Shown here in pieces: positions 54,771 through 63,251 of a stretch of 64,000 nucleotides of DNA; position 1 is the first letter of the stretch; each line of letters begins with the position of its first letter. The DNA is from Magnetospirillum fulvum MGU-K5 (GTDB lineage: Bacteria > Pseudomonadota > Alphaproteobacteria > Rhodospirillales > Magnetospirillaceae). Below the pieces are notes generated by a model. The model was not told where the DNA came from. It searched no databases and saw only the letters and a program-made list of their open reading frames with translations. The stretch covers positions 1-64,000 of the forward strand of contig NZ_AQPH01000002.1 in NCBI RefSeq assembly GCF_000442515.1, in the 5' to 3' direction. Position numbers and translations under genes: made by a program.

Positions 54771-56390
54771 TCAACCGAAGGCGTCGTCGCATTTGCCGCA
54801 CAACGGCACCCCCGACAGATCGCCCGAGCGAAATGCCTCCAGGATCGCGGTAAAGCGCGCACCGCTCCGGATGTCCTTCAGACTGTCCTGCATCAGATCG
54901 CCGATGGTCAGGGCGCCATTGGCGTCATAACAGCCGCAGGCGGTCACCGTCCCATCGACATAGACCCCCACCGCCCGCATCAGCAGACGGCAGACGGTGC
55001 GGCGATGACGGTCGAGATTGCGATAGGACCACAGCCCGGTCCGCTCCCAATATGTCCCGGTCTCGACGGTTCCGGCGAAATTGTTGGGGGCAACCGTGGT
55101 GATCGCGGCGAGTCCCAGCCCGGCCAGGAAGGCGCGGGTGCGGCCGACATAATCGGGGGAATTGTCGGGCGCGACCGCCTTGACCACCAGACGGGTCGAA
55201 GTCGGGGCCAGCGCCGCATGGAGCGCGGTCAGGGTGCGGACGGTGCGGTCGAACTTGGCCCCGACATAAACGGATTCGTAGCTGGCGGCATCCCACCCGG
55301 CAAACGACACCTGGAGACTCTCCAGCCCCAACCGGGCCAGCCGGGCGATCCGCTCGGGGGTAAAGGGGGTGGCGTTGGTGACGACCGAAACGACAAAGCC
55401 GCGCACCACCGCGCTTTCCAGCAATTCAAACACCTGGGGATGCAAGAACGGCTCACCCTGGGCGGCCAGCACGGTCAGGCGGCGGATGCCGACCTCCTCG
55501 CAACGGTCGAGCACGCGGCCGAACACCGCTTCGGACATGAAGCCGTCGTTTTCCTTCCACACCCCGTGGCCGCACATCGTACAGCGCAGGTTACAGCGCC
55601 GACTGAGTTGGACATACACTTCGGTCGGCAGGCCGCCGCGCCGGGCCAGCCCGTCCAGCATCATCGCCCGCAGCCGGGCGATATCGGCCTCGGCCTCGGC
55701 CTCGCGGCCCAGCATCCCCAACGCGATCCCGTGCAGATAAAGCGGACGCGGCGGTGGATCGGACGCGGCCAGCAACGGTTCGACCAGTTCCAGCGCAGGC
55801 TCTGCCCGCCCCGCCTCGATATGCAGCGCGGCGAGATCGGCCGCGATCCCGCCATCGTCGGGCGCCAGCGCGCGGGCCTGCTCGAACGCAGCCAGCGCCT
55901 CGTCCTGCCGCCCCAGCACCGACAGGGTCCGACCGCGCAGGGCATGGGCCTCGGCATGGCGGGGGGTCCTGCCCTCCAGCCCGCTCAGCCGCTCCAGCAG
56001 GGTTTCGTAGCGTTCGGCCTGGAACAGCAACTGGGCGAGATCGACCAGGGCGTCAATCCACCCCGGAGCCAGGGCCAGGGCCTGATCCAGCGCCGCGATC
56101 GCCTCGGCCGGGTGCCCGAGATTAGCCAGGGCCACCCCGCGCAGATGGTGCAGTTCGGGCGAACGAGGAGCGCGGACCAAGCCCCGCCCAGCCAGAGTCA
56201 GAGCATCTTCGTAATGACCGAAACGCACCCCCAGCCGGGCCAGCGCGAACAGTGCGCCGGGATGATCGGGCACGGTGCGCAGCGCGGTACGCAAACAGCG
56301 CTCCATCTCGGCGAAGCGACCGGCCCGTTCGTGGACAAGCGCATCGGACAAGAGCGGGGCAAGGGGATCGGGATGCGGCGGATGGGACAT
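54771..56390 (-). CDS. TPR-radical SAM-SPASM protein
   Basis: The 539-residue protein combines about six TPR-like repeats (to about residue 225; for example HLRGVALANLGHPAEAIAAL, 20 residues), a radical SAM domain (VQLSRRCNLRCTMCGHGVWK, 20 residues; CxxxCxxC near 255) and a SPASM-type end with additional cysteines (TACGCYDANG, LCGKCDD). SPASM proteins modify peptides or carry out anaerobic sulfatase-type reactions; no precursor peptide is obvious next door. ATG 56390 has GGCGGG upstream; ATG 56402 is possible. Confidence 0.85.
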   Translation of the reverse strand: MSHPPHPDPLAPLLSDALVHERAGRFAEMERCLRTALRTVPDHPGALFALARLGVRFGHYEDALTLAGRGLVRAPRSPELHHLRGVALANLGHPAEAIAALDQALALAPGWIDALVDLAQLLFQAERYETLLERLSGLEGRTPRHAEAHALRGRTLSVLGRQDEALAAFEQARALAPDDGGIAADLAALHIEAGRAEPALELVEPLLAASDPPPRPLYLHGIALGMLGREAEAEADIARLRAMMLDGLARRGGLPTEVYVQLSRRCNLRCTMCGHGVWKENDGFMSEAVFGRVLDRCEEVGIRRLTVLAAQGEPFLHPQVFELLESAVVRGFVVSVVTNATPFTPERIARLARLGLESLQVSFAGWDAASYESVYVGAKFDRTVRTLTALHAALAPTSTRLVVKAVAPDNSPDYVGRTRAFLAGLGLAAITTVAPNNFAGTVETGTYWERTGLWSYRNLDRHRRTVCRLLMRAVGVYVDGTVTACGCYDANGALTIGDLMQDSLKDIRSGARFTAILEAFRSGDLSGVPLCGKCDDAFG

Positions 56391-56503
56391 CGTACCCGCC
56401 ATCCTAAAACAGCGGCGGCCGCGACACAAACGAAGCGCACCGCTTGCTGTTTGATCGGCAAGAGGACTATATTGAATGAAATGATTCTAAAAGGCGCCCG
56501 GCT

Positions 56504-56806
56504 ATGATCTCCCCGGTTGCAACCACCTCGCTGGTCAGCGGCCTTAACGCCCAGACTCGTGTGGTCGAAACGGCGGCGGCAAATATCGCCAACCAGAGCA
56601 CTCCCGATTATCAGGCGGCACGTGGGTCACTGGTGTCGCGTCCGTTGCAGGGCGCGGCCTATGTCCCGCTCCCGCCCGAGGGCGAGGTCGATCCGGCACA
56701 GGAAATCGTGTCGATGATGGTGGCCAAGACCAGCTTCGAGGCGATGGCCAAGGCCTATTCGACCATCGCCGAGACCGAAAAGAACGGGCTCGATTCCCTG
56801 GCCTAA
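56504..56806 (+). CDS. Short flagellar rod-like protein (Flg_bbr family)
   Basis: The 100-residue protein looks like the two ends of FlgC-type rod proteins joined with almost no middle: MISPVATTSLVSGLNAQTRV (20 residues) then AANIANQSTPDYQAARGS at the N-terminus, and QEIVSMMVAKTSFEAMAKAY (20 residues) at the C-terminus. The IANQSTPDY word and the C-terminal coiled coil are the hallmark of axial flagellar proteins. No other basal-body genes are adjacent; fliOP lies 6 kb downstream. The function is unproven; a minor rod or secretion-related protein is plausible. Confidence 0.75.
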   Translation: MISPVATTSLVSGLNAQTRVVETAAANIANQSTPDYQAARGSLVSRPLQGAAYVPLPPEGEVDPAQEIVSMMVAKTSFEAMAKAYSTIAETEKNGLDSLA

Positions 56807-56818
56807 CTAACCCAATCC

Positions 56819-57169
56819 CTACCCTGCCTGAGCGCGGGGATTGAGCGACGCCGCCTTGGCGGCAAAATCCGCCCCCAGAAATTCCGGCCGTTTGTAAAGT
56901 CCATGCAGCCACGCGGCCAGCATGCACAATTCCTCGAACTTGACCAGTTCGTCGAGGGTTCCGGGGGGAAAGCGGATGGAAAAAGCGGCCGAGGTGATCT
57001 CCAGCACTTCTTCGACCTGTTCCATATTGAGGCCGATATCGGTCTCGATATGCGCATGCCGGGTCAGCTTCTCTTCCTCGACGCCGTAATCATCGCGAAT
57101 CAACTTGACCACCCACCGGAACATGTTCATCCAGTTCTTGACATCTGAAATGTCACGATCAAAGGACAT
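56819..57169 (-). CDS. Acyl-carrier-like protein without the usual serine (DUF1493-like)
   Basis: The 116-residue protein has an ACP-like core: HIETDIGLNMEQVEEVLEIT (20 residues) followed by FSIRFPPGTLDELVKFEEL and CMLAAWLHGLYKRPEFLG. The position of the phosphopantetheine serine (DSL in true ACPs) reads GLN, so it should not be modified. It may resemble DUF1493 proteins, but I am not sure. ATG 57169 has an AGAGAT site. It is convergent with the rod-like gene, 12 bases apart. Confidence 0.5.
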   Translation of the reverse strand: MSFDRDISDVKNWMNMFRWVVKLIRDDYGVEEEKLTRHAHIETDIGLNMEQVEEVLEITSAAFSIRFPPGTLDELVKFEELCMLAAWLHGLYKRPEFLGADFAAKAASLNPRAQAG

Positions 57170-57404
57170 GATCTCTCCGCCGGAATGACCAACGGATCGA
57201 TACTACGCACTTCGCTGCAATCAGCAAGTCTTTCGGTCACGACGGCCGGTTTGTTTACTTTTGTTTACATTTCCGCCCCAGACACGACCGCCCAAAGCCT
57301 CGCGTTGGATAAATGACGAATTCCGCGACAGGATCGCCCCGGCTCGACCGTATCAAGGGGTGCGGACATCGTGCAGGTGCGCCGCACCAACAGGAGGTTT
57401 GGTC

Positions 57405-58124
57405 ATGAGCATCACATCCATCAGCGGAGGTGCATCGAACCTGCAATCGTTGTTCAGCAAACTGGACACGAATAGCGACGGTTCGGTCTCCAAATCTGAA
57501 TTCGTCACCGGCCGTCCCACGGACGTTTCGTCCGATCAGGCATCGACCCTGTTCGATGCCCTGACCGAGGCCCTTTCGTCGTCGTCGTCATCCTCGTCTT
57601 CGTCATCCTCGTCTTCGTCGTCGAGTTCGTCCGACTCGACCTCGGGTCTCAGTGAAAGCGATCTCGCCAGCGCCTTTCAGCTCATGAGCCAGCAGATGCA
57701 GGCGGCGTTGATCAACGCCCAGAGCGACGACACCACCGCGACGTCCGACACCACCGACGATTCCACCACGATTTCGGCGAACCGCCCCCGCCCGCCGCCG
57801 CCTGCGGCGGCCGCGTCGAGCGACAGTGACAGCACCAGCAGCAGTTCGACCGCCACGGACATCGAGACCCTGGCCGCCGATCTGGAAAAGATTCTGGCCG
57901 ATCTGACCGCCTCGACTTCGGCGACGTCGTCCTCGAATTCGAATTCGACCACCGCCGCCGCGACCACCACGTCGAGCGAGACCGATTCGACGACCACCTC
58001 CACCGCCGCCGCAACCTCTCAGACCTTCACCAAACAATTGGCCCAGGACATGATGCGGGCGATCGAGTCCTACGCCAAAAACGGCGCGGGCGGGATCAGC
58101 GGCGCCAGTTCGGTCGCGGCCTGA
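57405..58124 (+). CDS. EF-hand protein with a 19-serine tract
   Basis: The 239-residue protein starts MSITSISGGASNLQSLFSKL (20 residues) and has one canonical EF-hand loop, DTNSDGSVSKSE at residues 21-32, followed by a second half-site-like region (DVSSDQASTLFDAL). Then comes a tract of 19 serines (residues 58-76), a SLSESDLASAFQLM-like helix, and long Ser/Thr/Ala-rich linkers ending in SQTFTKQLAQDMMRAIESYA (20 residues). No signal peptide is evident. AGGAGG precedes ATG 57405. The serine tract DNA contains a tandem 15-base repeat (57588-57602 and 57603-57617). Function unknown; calcium binding is inferred. Confidence 0.8.
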   Translation: MSITSISGGASNLQSLFSKLDTNSDGSVSKSEFVTGRPTDVSSDQASTLFDALTEALSSSSSSSSSSSSSSSSSSSDSTSGLSESDLASAFQLMSQQMQAALINAQSDDTTATSDTTDDSTTISANRPRPPPPAAAASSDSDSTSSSSTATDIETLAADLEKILADLTASTSATSSSNSNSTTAAATTTSSETDSTTTSTAAATSQTFTKQLAQDMMRAIESYAKNGAGGISGASSVAA

Positions 58125-58171
58125 TCCCCCGAGGATCAAGACCCCAGAGGCTTTTGCCGGACGCCCCCGTT

Positions 58172-58204
58172 CTCCCCTGGACCGTCGGTTCAGGGGAGTT
58201 TTTT
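58172..58204 (+). terminator. Terminator of the EF-hand gene
   Basis: CTCCCCTG (58172-58179) pairs with CAGGGGAG (58191-58198), extended by ACC/GGT, and is followed by six Ts. Confidence 0.85.
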
Positions 58205-58307
58205 GTCTGTCCCGCCTCATTCGCCAACAACGGGAGTACACCCACGCGCCATTGCGATATGATCCGGTACGAGGGCACGCGGTTTGATTAAGGGGATTGT
58301 TTCCGAT

Positions 58308-58637
58308 ATGGGCGAAAGCGAAGACCGACTGAACCCGATCCGCAAGATCGGCCAGGGGCTTGTCGTGGTGATCGACCGGCGGATTTATCCTATCGTCACC
58401 CTTTCGACCGCCGGATTGGTCTTTCAGGCCACCGGCTTCAAGGTCGGCGAACAGATCCGGATGAAAATCACCAGGATGCTCGACCTCAATGGCGGGGTTG
58501 ACGCGACGTTGACGGTGACCTCGGCCGAGGAAACCATCACCCGGGGCGAGTTCATGCCGACGATGCCGCTGCTGCGCTACATCATCGACCATATCGGCGA
58601 GGTCACCGGGGTCGAACCGTCCTATTTCCGCAAATAG
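58308..58637 (+). CDS. Small PilZ-like protein
   Basis: The 109-residue protein has a beta-rich central part, RRIYPIVTLSTAGLVFQATG (20 residues), then FKVGEQIRMKI, reminiscent of the second half of a PilZ domain (the S-x-x-G-x-x-F element). The N-terminal RxxxR motif needed for cyclic-di-GMP is not obvious. The frame opens with TTG 58284, but ATG 58308 has AAGGGG about 12 bases upstream. Assignment is tentative. Confidence 0.5.
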   Translation: MGESEDRLNPIRKIGQGLVVVIDRRIYPIVTLSTAGLVFQATGFKVGEQIRMKITRMLDLNGGVDATLTVTSAEETITRGEFMPTMPLLRYIIDHIGEVTGVEPSYFRK

Positions 58638-58691
58638 CGCCAAGGGGACGACGCGGCCGGTGCCGGACCAGCCACGCCGCCTCTCGCATCC

Positions 58692-59819
58692 TTACAGCGG
58701 CGGGATATCGCCCAGGGCTTCGCGCGCCGCCGCCTCGGCGGCAAAGGCGGCGACCCGGCCTTCACCGATCGCGGCACGCAGGTCACGCATCAGATCCTGA
58801 TAGGCCTGGATATTGTGCCAGGTCAGCAGCATCGGCCCCAAAATCTCTTCCGAGCGGATCAGATGGTGGAGATAGGCCCGCGAATAGGAGCGGCAGGCCG
58901 GGCAGCCGCAGCCTTCTTCCAACGGACGCGGATCGTCCTGGTGGCGGGCATTGCGCAGATTGACGGTGCCGCGCCGGGTAAAGGCCTGGGCGGTACGGCC
59001 CGACCGGGTCGGCATCACGCAATCGAACATGTCGATGCCGCGCAGCACCGCGCCGATGATGTCGGAGGGACGCCCCACCCCCATCAGATAGCGGGGGCGG
59101 TCTTCGGGCAGCAGCGGCACGGTCGCGTCCAGCGTCGCGAACATCGCCTCCTGCCCTTCGCCGACCGCCAGACCGCCGACGGCATAACCGTCAAAGCCGA
59201 TCTCGATCAGGGCCTGGGCGGATTCGGCACGCAGGTCGGGATAGATGCCGCCCTGCACGATCCCGAACAAGCCGTGACCGGGCCGTTCGACAAAGGCCGT
59301 CTTCGACCGCACCGCCCAGCGCATCGACAGCCGCATACTCTCGGCCGCCTGGGCGGGGGTGGCGGGAAACGGCGTGCATTCGTCGAACGCCATCGTGATG
59401 TCGGACCCCAGCAGACGCTGGATCTCCATCGAGCGTTCCGGGCTGAGATGGTGGCTCGACCCGTCATGGTGCGACTGGAAGGTGACGCCGTTTTCGTCGA
59501 GCTTCCTGAGCTTGGCCAGGCTCATCACCTGGAACCCGCCGGAATCGGTCAGGATCGGCCCCGACCAGTTCATGAAGCGGTGCAGCCCGCCCAGCCGGTC
59601 GATCCGCTCCGCCCCCGGCCGCAGCATCAGGTGATAGGTGTTGCCCAGCACGATCTGTGCCCCGGTCGCGGCAACCGATTCCGGCTGCATCGCCTTGACG
59701 GTGGCGGCGGTGCCGACCGGCATGAAGGCGGGGGTGTCGATCGCCCCGTGCGCGGTGTGAAGGCGGCCCAGGCGCGCGGCGCCATCGCTGGCGAAACGCT
59801 CGTATCTAAAGCTGGTCAT
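58692..59819 (-). CDS. tgt: Queuine tRNA-ribosyltransferase
   Basis: Tgt exchanges guanine for preQ1 at the wobble position of tRNAs. The 375-residue protein has [15 protein letters not shown] with the active Asp, the [20 protein letters not shown] segment (20 residues), [20 protein letters not shown] (20 residues) and the zinc site [21 protein letters not shown] 59819 is preferred; ATG 59825 is two codons upstream. It overlaps the queA end by 14 bases, so queA-tgt form an operon. Confidence 0.96.
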   Translation of the reverse strand: MTSFRYERFASDGAARLGRLHTAHGAIDTPAFMPVGTAATVKAMQPESVAATGAQIVLGNTYHLMLRPGAERIDRLGGLHRFMNWSGPILTDSGGFQVMSLAKLRKLDENGVTFQSHHDGSSHHLSPERSMEIQRLLGSDITMAFDECTPFPATPAQAAESMRLSMRWAVRSKTAFVERPGHGLFGIVQGGIYPDLRAESAQALIEIGFDGYAVGGLAVGEGQEAMFATLDATVPLLPEDRPRYLMGVGRPSDIIGAVLRGIDMFDCVMPTRSGRTAQAFTRRGTVNLRNARHQDDPRPLEEGCGCPACRSYSRAYLHHLIRSEEILGPMLLTWHNIQAYQDLMRDLRAAIGEGRVAAFAAEAAAREALGDIPPL

Positions 59820-60849
59820 CGTCATTCCGATCGAGCAGAGAGGAATCGCCGTAAGAATAGAAGCGATAGCCCGACGCCATCGCATGAGCATAAGCCGCCC
59901 GCATCCGATCCAGCCCGGCAAAGGCCGACACCAGCATGAACAGGGTCGAGCGGGGCAGATGGAAATTGGTCATCAGCCGATCAACGACGCGGAAGCGATA
60001 GCCCGGCACGATAAAGATATCGGTCGCGGCGGCAAAGGGGCGGACCTGCCCGTCCTCGCCCGCCGCACTTTCCAGCAGGCGCAGCGCGGTGGTTCCGACC
60101 GCGATCACCCGCCCGCCGGCGGCACGGGCGACGTTGATGGCGCGGGCGGCTTCGTCGCTGACCACCCCGATTTCGGCATGCATCTTGTGATCGTCGGTGT
60201 CCTCGGCCTTGACCGGCAGGAAGGTTCCGGCTCCGACATGCAGAGTCACCGCGACCCGCTTGACCCCGCGCTGGTCCAGCGCCGCCAACAGTTCGGGGGT
60301 GAAGTGCAGCCCGGCGGTCGGCGCCGCCACCGCCCCATCGGTGCGGGCAAAGGTGGTCTGGTAATCGGCACGGTCGGTCTCGTCGGCCTCGCCATGGCGG
60401 ATATAGGGCGGCAACGGCAGACGGCCGTGCGCTTCCAGCGCCGCCATCAGCGCAGGCCCACCACGGTCAAAGCGGAGCAGAACTTCGCCTGCCTCGCCTT
60501 TCTCCTCGACGCTGGCGGAGAAGTCGGCGGCAAAGTCGATCCGGTCGCCGGGCCGCAGCTTCTTGGCCGGGCGGGCAAAGGCGCGCCAGCAGGATTCGTC
60601 CTCGCGCAGATGCAGGGTCAGTTCGACCGAGGCGGTGCCGCGCTTGCCATCCAGCCGCGCCGGAATCACCCTGGTATCGTTGAACACCAGCACGTCGCCG
60701 GGACAAAGCAGGTCGGGAAGATCGCGCACGCCACCATCGCCGATGCCATCGGCGGCGACCCGCAACATCCGGGCGGAATCGCGCGGCCGGGCGGGCCGTT
60801 CGGCGATCAGTTCGCGCGGAAGATCAAAATCGAATATATCCACTTTCAT
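59806..60849 (-). CDS. queA: S-adenosylmethionine:tRNA ribosyltransferase-isomerase
   Basis: QueA builds epoxyqueuosine on tRNA from preQ1 using the ribosyl part of SAM. The 347-residue protein starts [20 protein letters not shown] (20 residues) and has [30 protein letters not shown] and the end [19 protein letters not shown]. It overlaps tgt, so the queuosine steps are co-expressed. Confidence 0.97.
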   Translation of the reverse strand: MKVDIFDFDLPRELIAERPARPRDSARMLRVAADGIGDGGVRDLPDLLCPGDVLVFNDTRVIPARLDGKRGTASVELTLHLREDESCWRAFARPAKKLRPGDRIDFAADFSASVEEKGEAGEVLLRFDRGGPALMAALEAHGRLPLPPYIRHGEADETDRADYQTTFARTDGAVAAPTAGLHFTPELLAALDQRGVKRVAVTLHVGAGTFLPVKAEDTDDHKMHAEIGVVSDEAARAINVARAAGGRVIAVGTTALRLLESAAGEDGQVRPFAAATDIFIVPGYRFRVVDRLMTNFHLPRSTLFMLVSAFAGLDRMRAAYAHAMASGYRFYSYGDSSLLDRNDDDQL

Positions 60850-60961
60850 CGTCGGGGATGTAGGCTGCCGGACCGCGCGGCGTCAAGCCCTGTACCCACC
60901 GCATATTGCACCCGAAATGATTTCACGACATGATCGGGAAGGTTGCAATGGGAGTAAATTG

Positions 60962-61615
60962 ATGAATAAAACCGTTCTGTCGACAGTTCTGGCCGTGCTT
61001 GCCCTGGCCTCGACCGACGGCTTCGCCCAGGATTTGCTGAACACCGCCCCCTCGCCCGGGCGGCCCCATGGGCCGTGGTACGGCTCGCTCAGTGGCGGCT
61101 ATGGGATGGCCGAAGACATCCGCTACAAGACCCCGGATGGCGACAAGGGCCAGATCAGCGTCGAAGGTGGCTATGTCTTTGCCGCTGCGCTCGGCTACAA
61201 ATGGCCGAAATACCTCCGCACCGAGTTCGAGGTGTCGTATCAGGCCAACAATCTGAACAAAGTTAAGTTCGGCGGCGAGCGGGGAAGCATGTCGAGCGAC
61301 ATGCAGTATCTGTTCTATTCGGTGAACGCCTATCACGATATCAGCACCGGCACCCGCTTCCTGCCCTATTTCGGCGGCGGTCTCGGCGGCGTCCACGAAA
61401 CCCTGAACGATTCGGATGGAACCGAAGGCACCCTCGGCAAGGGCAGCACCGATGCATTCGAAATGCATGGCGAAGTCGGGCTGCATTACGACCTTGGCCG
61501 CGAGGTCAGCGTCGGGCCGTCCTATCGCTTCGTCCATCTCTTCGACAGCGTGGGCGGTCGTGACGACACCAACCTGCATCAGGTCAAGGTCGGGCTGCGC
61601 TTCCCCTTCCGCTGA
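60962..61615 (+). CDS. Outer-membrane beta-barrel protein
   Basis: The 217-residue protein starts with a signal peptide (MNKTVLSTVLAVLALASTDG, 20 residues, then FAQ). The mature part alternates polar and hydrophobic residues as in eight-strand OmpA/Opa-like barrels: GPWYGSLSGGYGMAEDIRYK (20 residues), AALGYKWPKYLRTEFEVSYQ (20 residues), YFGGGLGG, and the final strand QVKVGLRFPF with a terminal aromatic. Start ATG 60962 follows GGGAGTAAATTG. The frame from 60563 is a queA shadow. Function unknown. Confidence 0.88.
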   Translation: MNKTVLSTVLAVLALASTDGFAQDLLNTAPSPGRPHGPWYGSLSGGYGMAEDIRYKTPDGDKGQISVEGGYVFAAALGYKWPKYLRTEFEVSYQANNLNKVKFGGERGSMSSDMQYLFYSVNAYHDISTGTRFLPYFGGGLGGVHETLNDSDGTEGTLGKGSTDAFEMHGEVGLHYDLGREVSVGPSYRFVHLFDSVGGRDDTNLHQVKVGLRFPFR

Positions 61616-61621
61616 GTGGCG

Positions 61622-62269
61622 ATGACCTTCGATCCGGTCGAGTGGCGGATTTCCGACCGCCCGGTCAGCTATCCCGACGCGGTCGCGGCGATGGAACAAC
61701 GCGTTGCCGCGATCCGCGCCGGGACCGCGCCGGAACTGGTGTGGCTGCTGGAACATCCGCCGCTTTACACCGCTGGAACCAGCGCCAACCCGGCCGATCT
61801 GCTGGACCCCGACCGCTTCCCGGTGTTTCCCAGCGGGCGCGGCGGCCAGTTCACCTATCACGGCCCCGGCCAGCGGGTCGCCTATGTGATGCTGGACCTG
61901 TCGCGGCGCGGTCCCGATCTGCGCCGCTTTGTCGTCGCGCTGGAAGAGTGGCTGATCCGTACCCTCGACCATTTCGCGGTCAAAGGCGAAGTGCGCGAGG
62001 GCCGGGTGGGCGTGTGGGTCGATCGCGGCGCGGGCCGGGAAGAAAAGATCGCGGCGATCGGCATTCGCGTCCGCCACTGGGTTACCTTCCATGGCGTGGC
62101 GCTAAACGTCGATCCCGTCCTCGATCATTTTCGCGGCATCGTCCCCTGCGGTCTGGCCGCCCACGGGGTCACCTCGCTGTGGGATCTGGGCCTGACCCCG
62201 ACGATGGACGAGGTCGATTCCGCCCTGATCGCCAGCTTTGCCGAGGTGTTCAGCCCTCCGCCGCTTTGA
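61622..62269 (+). CDS. lipB: Lipoyl(octanoyl) transferase
   Basis: LipB moves octanoate from ACP to lipoyl domains. The 215-residue protein has [20 protein letters not shown] (20 residues), the lysine in [19 protein letters not shown] and the catalytic Cys in [15 protein letters not shown] near residue 178. ATG 61622 is chosen; a GTG two codons upstream overlaps the barrel gene's stop. It ends convergent with the small gene downstream (20-base overlap). Confidence 0.95.
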   Translation: MTFDPVEWRISDRPVSYPDAVAAMEQRVAAIRAGTAPELVWLLEHPPLYTAGTSANPADLLDPDRFPVFPSGRGGQFTYHGPGQRVAYVMLDLSRRGPDLRRFVVALEEWLIRTLDHFAVKGEVREGRVGVWVDRGAGREEKIAAIGIRVRHWVTFHGVALNVDPVLDHFRGIVPCGLAAHGVTSLWDLGLTPTMDEVDSALIASFAEVFSPPPL

Positions 62270-62447
62270 GCCGCGCCCGCGCCTCGGTCAGCCGGGCGTA
62301 GGCCTCGTGGCATTTCTGCGCCACCGCCGGAATCGTCTCCCACTGAATGGGGAGTTCTTCTGACAGATCGTGCAGGTCCATCTTGGCCTGCACCGCCTGG
62401 GCGGACAGCTTCTTGATCTCGGCTTTCAGGGTTTCGACATCGCTCAT
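62250..62447 (-). CDS. CCE_0567-type small metalloprotein
   Basis: The 65-residue helical protein has the family core [20 protein letters not shown] (20 residues) and ends [14 protein letters not shown]. In diazotrophs this family (DUF683) usually lies in nif operons between nifX and ferredoxin genes. Here it is alone beside lipB, and I found neither a NifA site (TGT-N10-ACA) nor a sigma-54 promoter in the 180 bases upstream. An AAAGGG site precedes the ATG. Confidence 0.8.
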   Translation of the reverse strand: MSDVETLKAEIKKLSAQAVQAKMDLHDLSEELPIQWETIPAVAQKCHEAYARLTEARARLKAAEG

Positions 62448-62562
62448 GGTTCGCCCTTTGTCGGTGGGGACGGCAAGATGGAACGAGTCTAACCTTTGCC
62501 TTGAATTTGGGCAAGAGACGAATTTGCCTATTTTACAGACAGAGCATGTCTTCGTGTCGGGA

Positions 62563-62577
62563 TTAAGCGTTTCTTAA
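62563..62577. promoter_or_regulatory. CtrA box upstream of the flagellar export operon
   Basis: TTAA-N7-TTAA (TTAAGCGTTTCTTAA) is a perfect match to the full CtrA site. It lies 49 bases before the flhB-like ATG, where a class II flagellar promoter is expected. CtrA control of motility is established in Caulobacter and in related Rhodospirillales. Here it is inferred. Confidence 0.65.
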
Positions 62578-62625
62578 AAGGGCCGGAGCCACTGTTGATC
62601 CTTGGCCGAACCGCCGGGGGAAGGC

Positions 62626-62949
62626 ATGAGCGGCACCGATCTTTTCAACGAGCAGACCGGGGAACCGGGACCGAAGACGCCCACCCGGCGTCAGATCGCG
62701 GTGGCCTTGCACTATGATCCCGGCGAGAACGGCGCCCCAACGGTGGTTGCCTCGGGCCGGGGCTCGGTCGCCGAGCAGATTCTCAATCTCGCCTTCGCCA
62801 ATGGGGTCAAGGTCCGCACCGACCCCGATCTGGCCGAGGTTCTGGCCGCCGTCGATGTCGACAGCGTGATCCCGGTCGAAGCCTTTGTCGCCGTCGCCGA
62901 AATTCTAGCCTATGTCTATCGCGCCAACGGACGCGAGATGCCGTCATGA
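62626..62949 (+). CDS. FlhB-like cytoplasmic-domain protein
   Basis: The 107-residue protein corresponds to the C-terminal cytoplasmic domain of the FlhB export switch, without the membrane part: TRRQIAVALHYDPGENGAPT (20 residues), VVASGRGSVAEQILNLAFAN (20 residues), then GVKVRTDPDLAEVLAAVDVD (20 residues). In FlhB this region holds the autocleavage NPTH motif, which is absent here. Such FlhX/FhlB-like proteins can partly replace the FlhB domain in some bacteria. GGGGGAAGG precedes ATG 62626. First gene of the flagellar operon. Confidence 0.85.
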   Translation: MSGTDLFNEQTGEPGPKTPTRRQIAVALHYDPGENGAPTVVASGRGSVAEQILNLAFANGVKVRTDPDLAEVLAAVDVDSVIPVEAFVAVAEILAYVYRANGREMPS

Positions 62950-63251
62950 CCGCCCTGCCCCCTGAATCCGACCGCCTGCAAGCCGAGATCGAAAAAGCGA
63001 GTTCGCTGGTCGGCGCGGCACGGCGTCTGCTCGCCACCGGCACGATGGTCGATCTGGCCGCGCTGGAGGGGCGGGTGCGCCTGATCTGCGACGGGATCGC
63101 CGGACTGACCCCGGAAACCGGGCGGGCCTTCCGTCCCGGCATCGAGGCGCTGATCACCGATCTCGACCGCCTTGACCTCGCCCTGCGCGATGCCGGACCC
63201 TATGCCGACGGCCGCTGGAGCCGGGGAAGCGAAGAAAAGGCCGGGGGGTGA
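62946..63251 (+). CDS. Conserved hypothetical protein in the flagellar operon
   Basis: The 101-residue, mainly helical protein starts MTALPPESDRLQAEIEKASS (20 residues) and contains ALEGRVRLICDGIAGLTPET (20 residues) with ITDLDRLDLALRDAG. It overlaps the upstream gene by 4 bases and fliO by 1. I do not recognise a family; position suggests a flagellar accessory or assembly role. Confidence 0.7.
   Translation: MTALPPESDRLQAEIEKASSLVGAARRLLATGTMVDLAALEGRVRLICDGIAGLTPETGRAFRPGIEALITDLDRLDLALRDAGPYADGRWSRGSEEKAGG

Noticed and set aside
56400-56503. Sigma-54 promoter before the rod-like gene (GCAC...TTGC)
   Set aside because: The spacing between the two words is three bases rather than the required five, and the GG of the -24 element is missing.
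62448-62625. NifA (TGT-N10-ACA) or sigma-54 site before the CCE_0567-type gene
   Set aside because: No match on either strand.
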